From an uncultured Lachnospiraceae bacterium (lineage in GTDB: Bacteria > Bacillota > Clostridia > Lachnospirales > Lachnospiraceae), in NCBI GenBank assembly GCA_910578885.1, contig CAJTSH010000012.1, positions 1-64,000 on the forward strand: a stretch of DNA of 64,000 nt. The letters run 5' to 3'. Of this stretch, positions 34,819-43,787 are shown one piece after another. Under the pieces are notes generated by a model that saw only the letters and a program-made list of their open reading frames with translations, made no database searches and was not told the origin of the DNA. How positions within the stretch are numbered: the first letter of the stretch is position 1; each line of letters starts with the position of its first letter. Made by a program: the position numbers and the translations under genes.

Positions 34819-37800
34819 ATGAAGATAGAAAATGCGGTATTGCCGGATATTCTGCCAAAGATTGGCGGTGCAGAGAAAAGAGAAGAGAAGGAGCTGTCAT
34901 CTGCGGGCATGCAGACAACCTTCACAATAGACAGTGCAGTAAGGAAGAACGGGATATTTAAGGATGCTGTCTATGATAAGCCCAAGCAGGATGCGGAAAC
35001 TATCATGGAAGATATAGCGAGTCAGGCGCAGGAGAAGGATGCGGTCACGATGAAGAACGAAATGCTCTTTGCGGTTGACACCACTTCTTCGGAGGATGCA
35101 AAGAGAATAGAGGAAGATGGATTTTCGTTAGTGGATACTAAGATTGAAACCGTGGTAACAGAGACGGATAAAATCAAGATGCAGCTTGCAAAAGCAGGAG
35201 TAGATATTAGTATATTCGGGGATGATCTGTCAAAGGAGCAATTGGAAGAATTGGCAGGTAATGAGGCAGCGGCAATACAAATGGCACAGGAAATGGCGGC
35301 GATGGATTTGCCGGTGACTGAGGATAATCTGGAAGAGTCAATAGAAGGGCTGGAGATGGCGAAGGAGTTATCTGCGCCAACCGAAGGAACCATAAAATAT
35401 ATGTTGGACAATGAGCTGGAGCCTACCATTGAAAATCTCTACAAAGCAGAGTACAGCGGAAGCAGCAGCTATCAAAAACCCGGAGAGAATGTAGCTTATG
35501 ATGGTTTAGAAGAGCAGATTACGTCAGTGATTGAAGAGGCAGGACTTGCAGTAACCGAGGACGCGTTGGCGGACGGCAGATGGCTGATTGACAATGAAAT
35601 TCCTCTTACGCCGGAAAACCTTGCCTACATGCAGGATTTAAAGGGACTTGAACTTCCGGCAGAAGAGCAGGCGGTTATGGAAGCGATGGCAAGAGCCGTT
35701 GCAGAGGGGGGGCGTCCTAAAGACGGAGTGCTGATGGAAGGATATACTCTGGCTGAAAAAGCAGAGGCGGCAGCACAGACATTGGAGGAGGTAAGCGATG
35801 CATCTCTGGCCTGGCTGGTAGAAAATGATATGGAGCTTACTATCGCCAATTTACGTAAAGCCGAAGCAGCGGCTGCGGCGGGCAGCGCACAGGGGGGGGC
35901 TGTCAGTGCCGAGAAGGAGCTGGCGCTTTTAACGGCGCACAGGCAGTTGGAGGAAGCGAGACTGGCTATGAGTGCGCAGGCAAATTATTCTCTGTTAAAA
36001 CAGGGGATTTCCATAGACACGAAGCCTTTAGTTGAATTGGTGGACGCATTGCGGGAGCAGGAAAACAGTTACTATCAGCAGATGCTTGCGCAGGAGGGGA
36101 TTCCGACAACAGAGGAGAATATCGCTGTTTACCGGCAGACTACGGAAACGGTGGAAGCCTTAAAGGGGGTTCCGGCATATACGCTTGGGATTCCCGAAGC
36201 AGACGAAGCGGATTTAGAAGGTCTGTATGAAGCCGGAAAGGAACTGCAGGAGTCCTTGAAGAAGGCTGGAGAAAGCTATGAGACTATGATGACGGCGCCG
36301 AGACGGGATATGGGCGATTCTATACAGAAGGCGTTTGCGAATGTCGATGATATTTTAACGGATCTTGGACTGGAAACTTCTCCGGCAAATGAGCGGGCGG
36401 TACGCATTCTGGCATATAACCGTCTGGAAATCACAGAAGAGTCCGTATTACAGATGAAAGCAAAGGATGAGGCGGTGCAAAGATGTTTCCGCAATCTGAC
36501 GCCGTCCGTTGTTCGGGAAATGATAAAAGAGGGAGTTAATCCTTTGGATATGAGCATTGATGAGCTGAACCGGAAGGCTGTGGAAATTAAAACGGAGCTT
36601 GGTACCGAAGAGGAAGAGCGTTTTTCCAAATATTTGTGGAAATTAGATCAAAATAAAGCAATCGGCGAAGAAGAGCGGAGCGCATTTCTTGGAATTTATC
36701 GTTTGATTACACAGGTAGAGAAAACGGATGGAGCTGCAATTGGCGCGCTGATGGAGCAGGGCAGTGAATTTACCATGAGAAATCTTTTGACGCAGGTTCG
36801 TTCTGGGAAACACGGGCAGAAGGAATATACTGTGGATGATGAGTTCGGCGGAGTAGCTTCTGCTAAGCAGGGGCTTTCCATAACAGAACAGATTGAGAAG
36901 GGATATCAGGCAGATTGCGTCCGGGATGTTTTGGATTACTTGACGCCTGATAAGCTCGGCGGGCTTATGGATGACGAGGGCTGGCTGGATCTGACGCCGG
37001 AGCAGTTAGCACAGAAGCTGGCAGGAGTTACCGCAGAGAAGGATACAGCGGATACGGAGTTAGAACAGGCATACATAAATGAGAAGGTCGCAGATTTAGA
37101 AGCCTGTAAGAAGGCGCCGGAAGAGGTTTATCAGATGTTGTTAGACTGTGATATGCCGTCTACTGTACAGAATGTCCTCGCCGCATACGAGATGTTAGAG
37201 AACCGCAATGACGCATTCCGCAAGTTCTTCCAAAATCATCCGGCAGCGAAAGGGAATCAGGCAGAAGAGCTTGCCGAGATAAAACAGCAGATTTTAGAGA
37301 AGTTTGCAGAATCGGTGAAAACACCGGAAGAGATGGCGAAAGCACAAGAGGCGCTTGCTGATACGGCAGAGAATGTGATGAAGACCATGATAAATGAGAG
37401 TGAAGACGTGACCGGTCTGGACATCCGCCAGATGAAGCTGTTAAATACACAGATTGCGATTGGGACTGCTCAGGTAAAGGAAGAAAAATACGCAATTCCG
37501 GTTTTGGTAGGAGATGAGATTACGAATATTTCCTTAAAGATCGTCAGGGGAAAGGAAAAGAAGGGACTGGTGGATATTACATTCTCCACAGACCGTCTCG
37601 GTCAGGTCACAGCCAGATTTTCTTGTGAGCAATCTGGCGTCCGCGGATATGTGGCGGCAGAGAGGGAAGAAACAACAAAACTTTTAGAGCAGAATGCAGA
37701 GGCGTTAGCAGATAATATCTCGGAAGAGGGGGAAGCGGATATCCGTTATCTGACCGCAGAGAAGCTGAATACATCTGTCTTAAAGGGCGGCGATACGCAG

Positions 37801-37899
37801 GAACAGCCGGAAGCGGGAACCAAAGAGTATGCGGTGCAGACTAAGACCCTGTATCATGTGGCAGAGAGCTTTATACGTTTGGTAAAATGTCTTGTATAG
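34819..37899 (+). CDS. large repeat protein with FliK-like C-terminal domain (DUF6240-like)
   Basis: 1026 acidic, mostly helical residues without signal peptide or membrane segment. At least ten degenerate motifs of the form [LMI]xxTxENL recur (LPVTEDNL, LEPTIENL, IPLTPENL, MELTIANL, IPTTEENI, LEITEESV, FTMRNL, MPSTVQNV), a pattern I associate with DUF6240 (from memory). Near the end, DRLGQVTARFSCEQSGVRGY followed by LLEQNAEALADNI resembles the C-terminal domain of flagellar hook-length protein FliK. A sigma-D-type promoter and the flagellin gene next door support a flagellar, possibly hook-length ruler role (inference). GGAGG lies 7 bases before ATG. Confidence 0.7.
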   Translation: MKIENAVLPDILPKIGGAEKREEKELSSAGMQTTFTIDSAVRKNGIFKDAVYDKPKQDAETIMEDIASQAQEKDAVTMKNEMLFAVDTTSSEDAKRIEEDGFSLVDTKIETVVTETDKIKMQLAKAGVDISIFGDDLSKEQLEELAGNEAAAIQMAQEMAAMDLPVTEDNLEESIEGLEMAKELSAPTEGTIKYMLDNELEPTIENLYKAEYSGSSSYQKPGENVAYDGLEEQITSVIEEAGLAVTEDALADGRWLIDNEIPLTPENLAYMQDLKGLELPAEEQAVMEAMARAVAEGGRPKDGVLMEGYTLAEKAEAAAQTLEEVSDASLAWLVENDMELTIANLRKAEAAAAAGSAQGGAVSAEKELALLTAHRQLEEARLAMSAQANYSLLKQGISIDTKPLVELVDALREQENSYYQQMLAQEGIPTTEENIAVYRQTTETVEALKGVPAYTLGIPEADEADLEGLYEAGKELQESLKKAGESYETMMTAPRRDMGDSIQKAFANVDDILTDLGLETSPANERAVRILAYNRLEITEESVLQMKAKDEAVQRCFRNLTPSVVREMIKEGVNPLDMSIDELNRKAVEIKTELGTEEEERFSKYLWKLDQNKAIGEEERSAFLGIYRLITQVEKTDGAAIGALMEQGSEFTMRNLLTQVRSGKHGQKEYTVDDEFGGVASAKQGLSITEQIEKGYQADCVRDVLDYLTPDKLGGLMDDEGWLDLTPEQLAQKLAGVTAEKDTADTELEQAYINEKVADLEACKKAPEEVYQMLLDCDMPSTVQNVLAAYEMLENRNDAFRKFFQNHPAAKGNQAEELAEIKQQILEKFAESVKTPEEMAKAQEALADTAENVMKTMINESEDVTGLDIRQMKLLNTQIAIGTAQVKEEKYAIPVLVGDEITNISLKIVRGKEKKGLVDITFSTDRLGQVTARFSCEQSGVRGYVAAEREETTKLLEQNAEALADNISEEGEADIRYLTAEKLNTSVLKGGDTQEQPEAGTKEYAVQTKTLYHVAESFIRLVKCLV

Positions 37900-37953
37900 A
37901 AGGGATTTTAACAATCACAGCATGAATAGGAACCAAAGATTTGAAAAGAATCT

Positions 37954-37980
37954 TAAGCGTCGGAGAAAAAGAGCCGATAT
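37954..37980 (+). promoter_or_regulatory. sigma-D (FliA) promoter of flagellin
   Basis: TAAG (37954-37957), exactly 15 bp, GCCGATAT (37973-37980). This is close to the flagellar sigma consensus and lies 35 bp upstream of the start codon. Confidence 0.85.
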
Positions 37981-38014
37981 ATAGGATAATGAAAAGAAAG
38001 AACGAGGTATTTCC

Positions 38015-39718
38015 ATGAAAGTTAATTATAATATGTCAGCGATAATAACCAATAATCAGCTTCTTCGGACGGAGAATAAGCTGTCGGCTGCAATGGAGAG
38101 GCTTTCATCCGGCTTCAAGCTTAACCATGCGAAGGATGATGCTGCGGGAATGGCGATTTCCAATAAGATGCAGTTACAGATCGATGGACTGGATCAGGCG
38201 TCTCAAAATGCATCGAACGGAGCTTCCGTACTGCAGACTGCGGACGGAGCGCTGGATGAGGTGACAAGCCTTCTTCAGCGTATGAGAGAGTTGGCTGTTC
38301 AGGCGGCGAACGATACGAACACGCTGGATGAGAGAACATCCATTCAGGAAGAAATTGATTCCCTGCGGGAAGAAGTAGACCGTGTGTCAAAGGATACAGA
38401 GTTTAACAGCAAGACGCTGCTGGACGGAAGCTTGGATAACAGAGTATATGGGAAGAATGTGACCAGACTTTCGGCGTCTGCTTATGTAGATTCGGGAATG
38501 TACAATCTGACAGTCGATGCACCTGCTGAAAAGTGCACAATGACTGCCGGAAATGCTGCGTTTACCGATATGACCGCAGAAATCGGTGTAGAGGGTGTGC
38601 TGTCTATCAACGGAGCTCTGATAGAGATTTCCGCAAAAGATACCTATGAAGATGTCTATGCGAAGATCCGCGATGGGGCAGAAGTCGGAGAAGCCGAGGC
38701 AAATATCACCGCAAACGGCGAACTGAGTATTACTACTGCAAAGTACGGTTCAAATGCACAGATTGAGGTTGCTGTAAGTAATGAAGATTTAGCAACAGCA
38801 TTAGGGCTCGATACAAAAGAGCCAATCATGATTGGCGGGCAGTTGACAGCCGGAGCGGCTGTTGGTCCTGCAACAAATGCAATAGGTGAAACAGGAAGCG
38901 TGGTTGTGAATGGCGTTGCCGTTGAAATTGATGCGGCAGATACCTATGAGGACGTCATTGAAAAAATAAATGAGGCGCTTGAAGACAAGGAGATTCAGGT
39001 AGAAATGGCGGCAGGAGGAGAAATAAGCTTTTTGCCGGTGAAAAAAGAGAATGACGAGACATTAAGACTGGATGTCAGTGTTGCATTCAGCAGCGATGAT
39101 TTGGCAGCGGCATTCGGTTTTTCATCCAAGGCGCCTACGGTTTTATCGGGTGTTGATGCGGAACTGACCTTGGGGAATGGATTTGGAGCCAGTGCGACCG
39201 TATCGGCAGATGGAAATAGAATCGTGATATCGGATAAGAGCGGATTTGAGTTCTCGTTTTTAATTAACGAGGGATTTCCGGCGGCAGGCGGAGACGGGGA
39301 TCTTGAATTTGAAGTGACGGAGATTGGTGCAATGACGCTTCAGATTGGTGCGAATCAATATCAGACGATGGATATCAGACTTCCAAAGCTGGATGCTGAA
39401 ATGTTGTATCTGGATCAAGTAGACGTTACAACGGTACGCGGCGGCGATAAGGCGATTGTTGAATTGGATAAGTCGCTTGACAAGCTGTTAAGTGTCCGCG
39501 CACAAATCGGTGCGTATGAGAACCGGTTGGATTATGCGGTTGCTTCTTTGGATCAGACGAGTGAAAATATGACGGCTGCCCTCGCTAGAATTAAGGATAC
39601 GGACATGGCGGCAGAAATGTCGGAATTTACACAGCAGAATGTATTGGAGCAGGCGGCGATTTCCGTACTGACTCAGGCAAATGATCTGCCGCAGCAGACA
39701 TTGCAGCTCCTGCAATAG
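38015..39718 (+). CDS. flagellin with enlarged central region
   Basis: 567 residues. The N-terminal D0/D1 (about 1-150: LSSGFKLNHAKDDAAGMAIS, LQTADGALDEV) and C-terminal D1/D0 (about 490-567: LDQTSENMTAALARIKDTDM, QTLQLLQ) are classical and form the filament core. The surface-exposed middle contains two Flagellin_IN-like repeats (ALIEISAKDTYEDVYAKI and VAVEIDAADTYEDVIEKI), an internal duplication. AACGAGG lies upstream of ATG and a sigma-D promoter is present. A FliS-like chaperone gene follows 9 bp downstream. Confidence 0.95.
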   Translation: MKVNYNMSAIITNNQLLRTENKLSAAMERLSSGFKLNHAKDDAAGMAISNKMQLQIDGLDQASQNASNGASVLQTADGALDEVTSLLQRMRELAVQAANDTNTLDERTSIQEEIDSLREEVDRVSKDTEFNSKTLLDGSLDNRVYGKNVTRLSASAYVDSGMYNLTVDAPAEKCTMTAGNAAFTDMTAEIGVEGVLSINGALIEISAKDTYEDVYAKIRDGAEVGEAEANITANGELSITTAKYGSNAQIEVAVSNEDLATALGLDTKEPIMIGGQLTAGAAVGPATNAIGETGSVVVNGVAVEIDAADTYEDVIEKINEALEDKEIQVEMAAGGEISFLPVKKENDETLRLDVSVAFSSDDLAAAFGFSSKAPTVLSGVDAELTLGNGFGASATVSADGNRIVISDKSGFEFSFLINEGFPAAGGDGDLEFEVTEIGAMTLQIGANQYQTMDIRLPKLDAEMLYLDQVDVTTVRGGDKAIVELDKSLDKLLSVRAQIGAYENRLDYAVASLDQTSENMTAALARIKDTDMAAEMSEFTQQNVLEQAAISVLTQANDLPQQTLQLLQ

Positions 39719-39727
39719 AGGTAAAAT

Positions 39728-40204
39728 ATGGACGCAGAAAAGAAACGGGAATTTACCAGACGAATCAGCCAGAGCAACCGAAGTGAGCTGGTCGTAATTC
39801 AGTATGAAATATTTTATGCTTATATGGAGGATGCGAAAGCAGCACATGAGACCGGAGATTACGAGAGCTTTCGGGAGGCAATCCGTAAGGGAGACCGTGT
39901 GCTGGCGGAATTGTCAGAAACTCTTGATTTTCAATATGAGCTTGCCGGTCAGCTCTATGCGCTCTATGACTTTTCGAAAAGGGCGTTGATGCGGTGTATT
40001 GTCAAGAAGGAATGTCAGGGGATAGAGGATGCAAAAAAGGCTCTGGATCCGCTTTATGCCGCCTTTGTACAGGTGGCTGCGCAGGATACGTCAGAGCCCT
40101 TGATGCAAAATACCCAGCAGGTTTATGCGGGTATGACTTACGGAAAACAAAATTTAAAAGAGAGCTTTCAGGAGCCAGAAACTTCCAGAGGATTCTTTGC
40201 ATAA
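39728..40204 (+). CDS. FliS-like flagellar export chaperone
   Basis: 158 residues, helical. The opening FTRRISQSNRSELVVIQYEI and four-helix pattern match FliS, which binds the flagellin C-terminus and prevents early polymerisation. The distance of 9 bp from the flagellin stop (AGAGGTAAAATATG) indicates one operon. The C-terminal tail is longer than usual for FliS. The stop codon lies inside the loop region of its terminator, and the gene overlaps the convergent DUF2508 gene by 37 bp. Confidence 0.8.
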   Translation: MDAEKKREFTRRISQSNRSELVVIQYEIFYAYMEDAKAAHETGDYESFREAIRKGDRVLAELSETLDFQYELAGQLYALYDFSKRALMRCIVKKECQGIEDAKKALDPLYAAFVQVAAQDTSEPLMQNTQQVYAGMTYGKQNLKESFQEPETSRGFFA

Positions 40205-40422
40205 GAATCCTCTATTTGTTTGAGTCTGCCCAGCAGGAATTTGTACCGGAGCTGCATGGCATTCACCTCATAGATGTAAGAATCAATCAAGTCCGGGTCC
40301 ACGACATTCTGGAAATTTGCATAGGCAGAATCCAGATTATTTTTTGTCTGTGTCAATTCTGCCAGTAGAACTGCATAATGTTCATCATAAGTTTTTGAAC
40401 GTCTGATTATTTGAAACAACAA
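40168..40422 (-). CDS. DUF2508 (YaaL-like) protein
   Basis: 84 residues. The pattern LAELTQTKNNLDSAYANFQN then VVDPDLIDSYIYEVNAMQLR matches DUF2508, usually next to bofA, which here is divergent. TTG 40422 has AAGAAGG 8 bases upstream and is the preferred start; an upstream ATG at 40476 lacks a site. The 3' end overlaps the convergent FliS-like gene, and codons for EDSYAKNPLE lie within the shared terminator hairpin. Function unknown. Confidence 0.8.
   Translation of the reverse strand: MLFQIIRRSKTYDEHYAVLLAELTQTKNNLDSAYANFQNVVDPDLIDSYIYEVNAMQLRYKFLLGRLKQIEDSYAKNPLEVSGS
40187..40218. terminator. terminator hairpin inside two converging genes
   Basis: GAGGATTCTT-TGCAT-AAGAATCCTC is a perfect 10-bp stem (11 with the flanking A-T pair) followed by TATTTGTTTG. 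It contains the FliS-like stop codon and the DUF2508 3' coding region. Confidence 0.8.
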
Positions 40423-40561
40423 TATCCCTACCTTCTTTTGGAGGAAAAACCTCTTTTTACTAAGTATAATCATCACGAATCGATTCTATACAGAATTTGG
40501 AATATTTTTTTTCCAGAAGTATATATTTAATACGAAAAAAGAGTTAGGACAGGAAAAACTT

Positions 40562-40834
40562 ATGAATAAAGAAATGGGAATTGTGGCAATATTTGTAATT
40601 TGTGTATTAGTATTGTTGATTGGAATGATGAAGCAGAGGGCACAGGTCTTGTTTCAATTTGTAATGCGGATTGTGGTAGGAGCGGCTGCAATTTATCTTA
40701 CCAATCAAATGCTTTTGGCGAACAAGAGCAGTATTGCAGTTGGAATGAATCCGTTCAGCCTGCTTACCGTCGGATTACTTGGAGCAGGGGGATACGGCTT
40801 ATTGTATGGCATTATGATTTACAAGTCATTATAA
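40562..40834 (+). CDS. BofA-family membrane protein
   Basis: 90 residues with three hydrophobic segments (about 6-22, 28-50, 60-85). The ending NPFSLLTVGLLGAGGYGLLYGIMIY is typical of the BofA (pro-sigma-K processing inhibitor) family. In Bacillus, BofA holds the SpoIVFB protease inactive until late sporulation; here the role is unproven. AGGACAGGAAAAACTT precedes ATG. It is divergent from the DUF2508 gene, its usual neighbour. Confidence 0.82.
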   Translation: MNKEMGIVAIFVICVLVLLIGMMKQRAQVLFQFVMRIVVGAAAIYLTNQMLLANKSSIAVGMNPFSLLTVGLLGAGGYGLLYGIMIYKSL

Positions 40835-40913
40835 GTAGAGTATGGCGGTTTCTATTGACATTCATACATCGTTCATACAAATTTTACAAAACTTTCCTGA
40901 AACGACATGGTCA

Positions 40914-40937
40914 AAAGAAAGAAATGGGTATATAATG
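40914..40937 (+). promoter_or_regulatory. promoter of the Tad operon
   Basis: TGGTCA and TATAAT are 17 bp apart, about 65 bp upstream of the first Tad gene. No other strong promoter or terminator was seen until after the rhomboid gene. Confidence 0.6.
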
Positions 40938-41000
40938 CTACTTACATAGAAAACAGATAAATGTACATACAATCAACGAAGGGGGTGAGGGGTTGGAATT

Positions 41001-41507
41001 ATGATACAAGAAGGATTACTGGTGCTGCTGTTTCTGGCAGCGGTCAGTGATATAAGAACTTCGCGAATCAGTAACCGGCTGGTTTTGGCAGGACTTGGTA
41101 TGGGGATTCTTTTTCGGCTATGGGAAGAAGGTCCTATTGGTGTTTTCACATTCTTTATTCATGTAACAGTTCCGATAATTGTCTTATTTATTTTATTTCT
41201 TATGCGTGTCCTAGGGGCAGGCGATATCAAATTATTTTCCGTTATTAGTGGTATATGTGGTTTTCGGGAGTGGATAGGCTGTGTGACAGCCGCTTTTATT
41301 ATTGGTGCAATATTAGCAGTTGTACGAATGATTTATCAGAGAAATTTTAGTATGAGGATATTATGTTTGGGAATCTATATCAGAACAATTCTAACAGAGC
41401 GTAGTTTCTTTCCTTATCCGTTTGGGGCAAAGGAGCAGGAAAATACGATTCATTTCTCCATAGCAATTCTTATAGGGTATCTTGTGAATCTGGGGGTGTG
41501 TCATTGA
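41001..41507 (+). CDS. Tad-type prepilin peptidase (A24 family), first copy
   Basis: 168 residues, a polytopic aspartic protease of the TadV/CpaA class without the N-terminal methylase domain. The first catalytic Asp lies in VSDIRTSRISN and the second in the GxGD motif (GAGDIKLF). It should cleave the Flp prepilin encoded downstream after its Gly. GAGGGG lies 9 bases before the ATG. It is first in the operon and overlaps the TadZ-like gene. A second, divergent A24 peptidase lies at 48559. Confidence 0.92.
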   Translation: MIQEGLLVLLFLAAVSDIRTSRISNRLVLAGLGMGILFRLWEEGPIGVFTFFIHVTVPIIVLFILFLMRVLGAGDIKLFSVISGICGFREWIGCVTAAFIIGAILAVVRMIYQRNFSMRILCLGIYIRTILTERSFFPYPFGAKEQENTIHFSIAILIGYLVNLGVCH

Positions 41508-42529
41508 AAAAAATCAATCTAACAATTATAGAAGAGGATGGAGAATATGCGCAGAATCTGGCGCTTGTGATCCGCAGAAAAGAAAAGGGCAAAATAGAGG
41601 TTGCTTGGTATACAGATATGGAACATTACAGGGAGAATCAGGGAAATCACCGGGAAAATATAATTCTTATTGGGGAGGCGTTTCAGGAAATAAGTCTGTT
41701 ACAATCCATGCAAAAAGAACGAGCGGACGTTGGACTGGTATTGCTTTCCACAGATGGGGTGTCCAAAGAGCTTTTGGGTTATCCGATCATTGAGAAGTAT
41801 AGATCGGTAGATCATATCATAAAGGGAATCTATCGGTGTGCTGCAGCGTTTGACAGTGAAGATGTGTACTGGCGAGAGAACCGGAAGCAAATGATAGGAA
41901 TTTATGCGCCTTGGAATCAGGAGTTATCCATGCTGTTTGCGGAAGTGCTTTTACAGATTTTATCGGAAAGGCAGAAGGTATTATATGTAAGCCTACAGGA
42001 ATGTATTGGGAGAAAGGGGAAAAGTGAGAAATGGGATGAAGAAAATCTTGCAGACTTTGTCAGTTTTTTAAGGCTGAAAAAGGGTGGAGTAAATGCGAGG
42101 TTAAAGAGTATTTGTAGTAGCTTGGGGAAGGGGAATTGTATCCCGTCTGTGGATAATCCTCAGAATTTATCAGACATGACAAGACAGGATTATCAGAATC
42201 TTTGGGAGGCGTTGGAGGAGCAGACGGAATATGAGAGGATTTTGTTGGAATTTGGAGCGTCTTATCAGGGAAGCTGGGAAGATATGAAGCAGTGTGCTTC
42301 AATTTACTGTCCTTATCAGGAGGATACGTTACAGGAAAATCGGAGAACTCAAATAAAACATATTATTGAGCTGCACCACGCTGAGGATATCCTAAATAAG
42401 CTGCATTATGTGAAATTGCCGAGATTAGCATTTTATAGTGGAGCAGGAGAGCGGCGGGAAGGAGAGCTCACAGAAAGACTTCTTTGCAGTGAATTTGGGG
42501 ATACCGTGAGAGGTTTGGCAGAATTATGA
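41504..42529 (+). CDS. TadZ/CpaE-like protein with degenerate ATPase
   Basis: 341 residues. The N-terminal part (1-125) is receiver-like (IIEEDGEYAQNLALVI...LVLLSTDG). The second half has the layout of MinD/ParA-like CpaE/TadZ localisation proteins, but no P-loop (GxGKT) is visible, so ATP binding is doubtful. TTG 41504 is 7 bases after GGGGG; GTG 41498 is too close. The gene overlaps both neighbours (ATGA with tadA). Expected to place the pilus machine at its site in the cell (inference). Confidence 0.75.
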   Translation: MKKINLTIIEEDGEYAQNLALVIRRKEKGKIEVAWYTDMEHYRENQGNHRENIILIGEAFQEISLLQSMQKERADVGLVLLSTDGVSKELLGYPIIEKYRSVDHIIKGIYRCAAAFDSEDVYWRENRKQMIGIYAPWNQELSMLFAEVLLQILSERQKVLYVSLQECIGRKGKSEKWDEENLADFVSFLRLKKGGVNARLKSICSSLGKGNCIPSVDNPQNLSDMTRQDYQNLWEALEEQTEYERILLEFGASYQGSWEDMKQCASIYCPYQEDTLQENRRTQIKHIIELHHAEDILNKLHYVKLPRLAFYSGAGERREGELTERLLCSEFGDTVRGLAEL

Positions 42530-43779
42530 GTGAGGAACTGACAGTATTACGGGAAGAGATTTTCGGGAAAATGGATATGTCCCGTGTGATAACAGATGGA
42601 GAATTGGAGGAATTGATAGAGCAGGCGTTGCTGCAAAGAAGCCGCAAAAGCGCGTTATCGCTTGATCAGCGGGAACAGTACCGGCGAGAGATTTTTAATT
42701 CCATGAGGAAGCTGGATGTCCTACAGGAGTTGTTGGAGAATGAGGAGGTAACAGAGGTAATGGTAAACGGGCAGAAGCATATCTTCTATGAGAAAGAGGG
42801 GACGCTGCAGGAATGGGATAAGCAGTTTACCTCGGAGGAGCGGCTGTCGGATGTAATTCAGCAGATGGTGGGGCGGAATAACAGGCGGGTCAACGCATCC
42901 ACTCCAATTGCAGATACCAGATTGGCGGATGGTTCTAGAGTTAATATTGTGCTTGCGCCGGTGGCGGTGGATGGTTCCTGCATTTCTATCCGTAAATTTC
43001 CAAAAGAAGCACTCACTATGAAACGTCTGGTAGGGCTTGGCGCGTTAACAGAAGAATTGGCGGAATATCTTGGATTTTTAGTAAGGAGCGGGTATAACAT
43101 TTTTATTTCGGGAGGAACAGGAAGCGGAAAGACAACTTTTTTAAACGCACTGTCCGGGTATATTCCGGAAGAAGAGCGTTTGATTACGATAGAGGATGCC
43201 GCCGAGCTCCAGATTATAGGAATCCCCAATTTGGTTCGCTTAGAGACCAGAAATAAAGGAAGCGAGGGAACAGAGGAAATCAGTATCCGGGATTTGATTC
43301 GGGCGGCGCTTCGCATGAGACCGGACAGAATAATTGTGGGAGAATGCAGAGGTGCGGAGACACTGGATATGCTGCAGGCAATGAACACCGGGCACGACGG
43401 AAGCCTAAGCACCGGACATGCCAATAGCGGCAGGGATATGCTGAACCGATTGGAAACTATGGTGCTGCTTGGCATGGAGCTTCCGGTCGGGGCAATCCGG
43501 GGGCAGATTGCAGCGGGGATTGACATTTTGATTCACTTGGGAAGACTGAGGGACCGGAGCAGAAAGGTGTTGGAAGTCGCAGAGTTGGACGGTGTATCAG
43601 AGGGAGAAATACATTTGCGCCAATTGTGCAGTTTTGAGGAGACGGAAAGCAAAGAAAAGATTCGGGGAAAGTGGTGCATAAGGGAAAATCTTAAGCACAG
43701 AGAAAAGCTAAGGGCGGCAGGACTTGAACAGGAATTTGGACAGTTGGAGCAGAGGATGAGAAAGGAGGGAAAAGGCTGA
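42526..43779 (+). CDS. TadA/CpaF-family pilus assembly ATPase
   Basis: 417 residues, secretion ATPase of the VirB11/GspE superfamily. Walker A is GGTGSGKTT (from about residue 196). The Walker B region is RPDRIIVGECRG, with the His-box at MNTGHDGSLSTGHANS. The N-terminal domain includes VTEVMVNGQKHIFYE, conserved in CpaF. It energises assembly of Flp pili. Translation is coupled to the upstream gene by a 4-base overlap. Confidence 0.96.
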   Translation: MSEELTVLREEIFGKMDMSRVITDGELEELIEQALLQRSRKSALSLDQREQYRREIFNSMRKLDVLQELLENEEVTEVMVNGQKHIFYEKEGTLQEWDKQFTSEERLSDVIQQMVGRNNRRVNASTPIADTRLADGSRVNIVLAPVAVDGSCISIRKFPKEALTMKRLVGLGALTEELAEYLGFLVRSGYNIFISGGTGSGKTTFLNALSGYIPEEERLITIEDAAELQIIGIPNLVRLETRNKGSEGTEEISIRDLIRAALRMRPDRIIVGECRGAETLDMLQAMNTGHDGSLSTGHANSGRDMLNRLETMVLLGMELPVGAIRGQIAAGIDILIHLGRLRDRSRKVLEVAELDGVSEGEIHLRQLCSFEETESKEKIRGKWCIRENLKHREKLRAAGLEQEFGQLEQRMRKEGKG

Positions 43780-43787
43780 AGAGGAAA

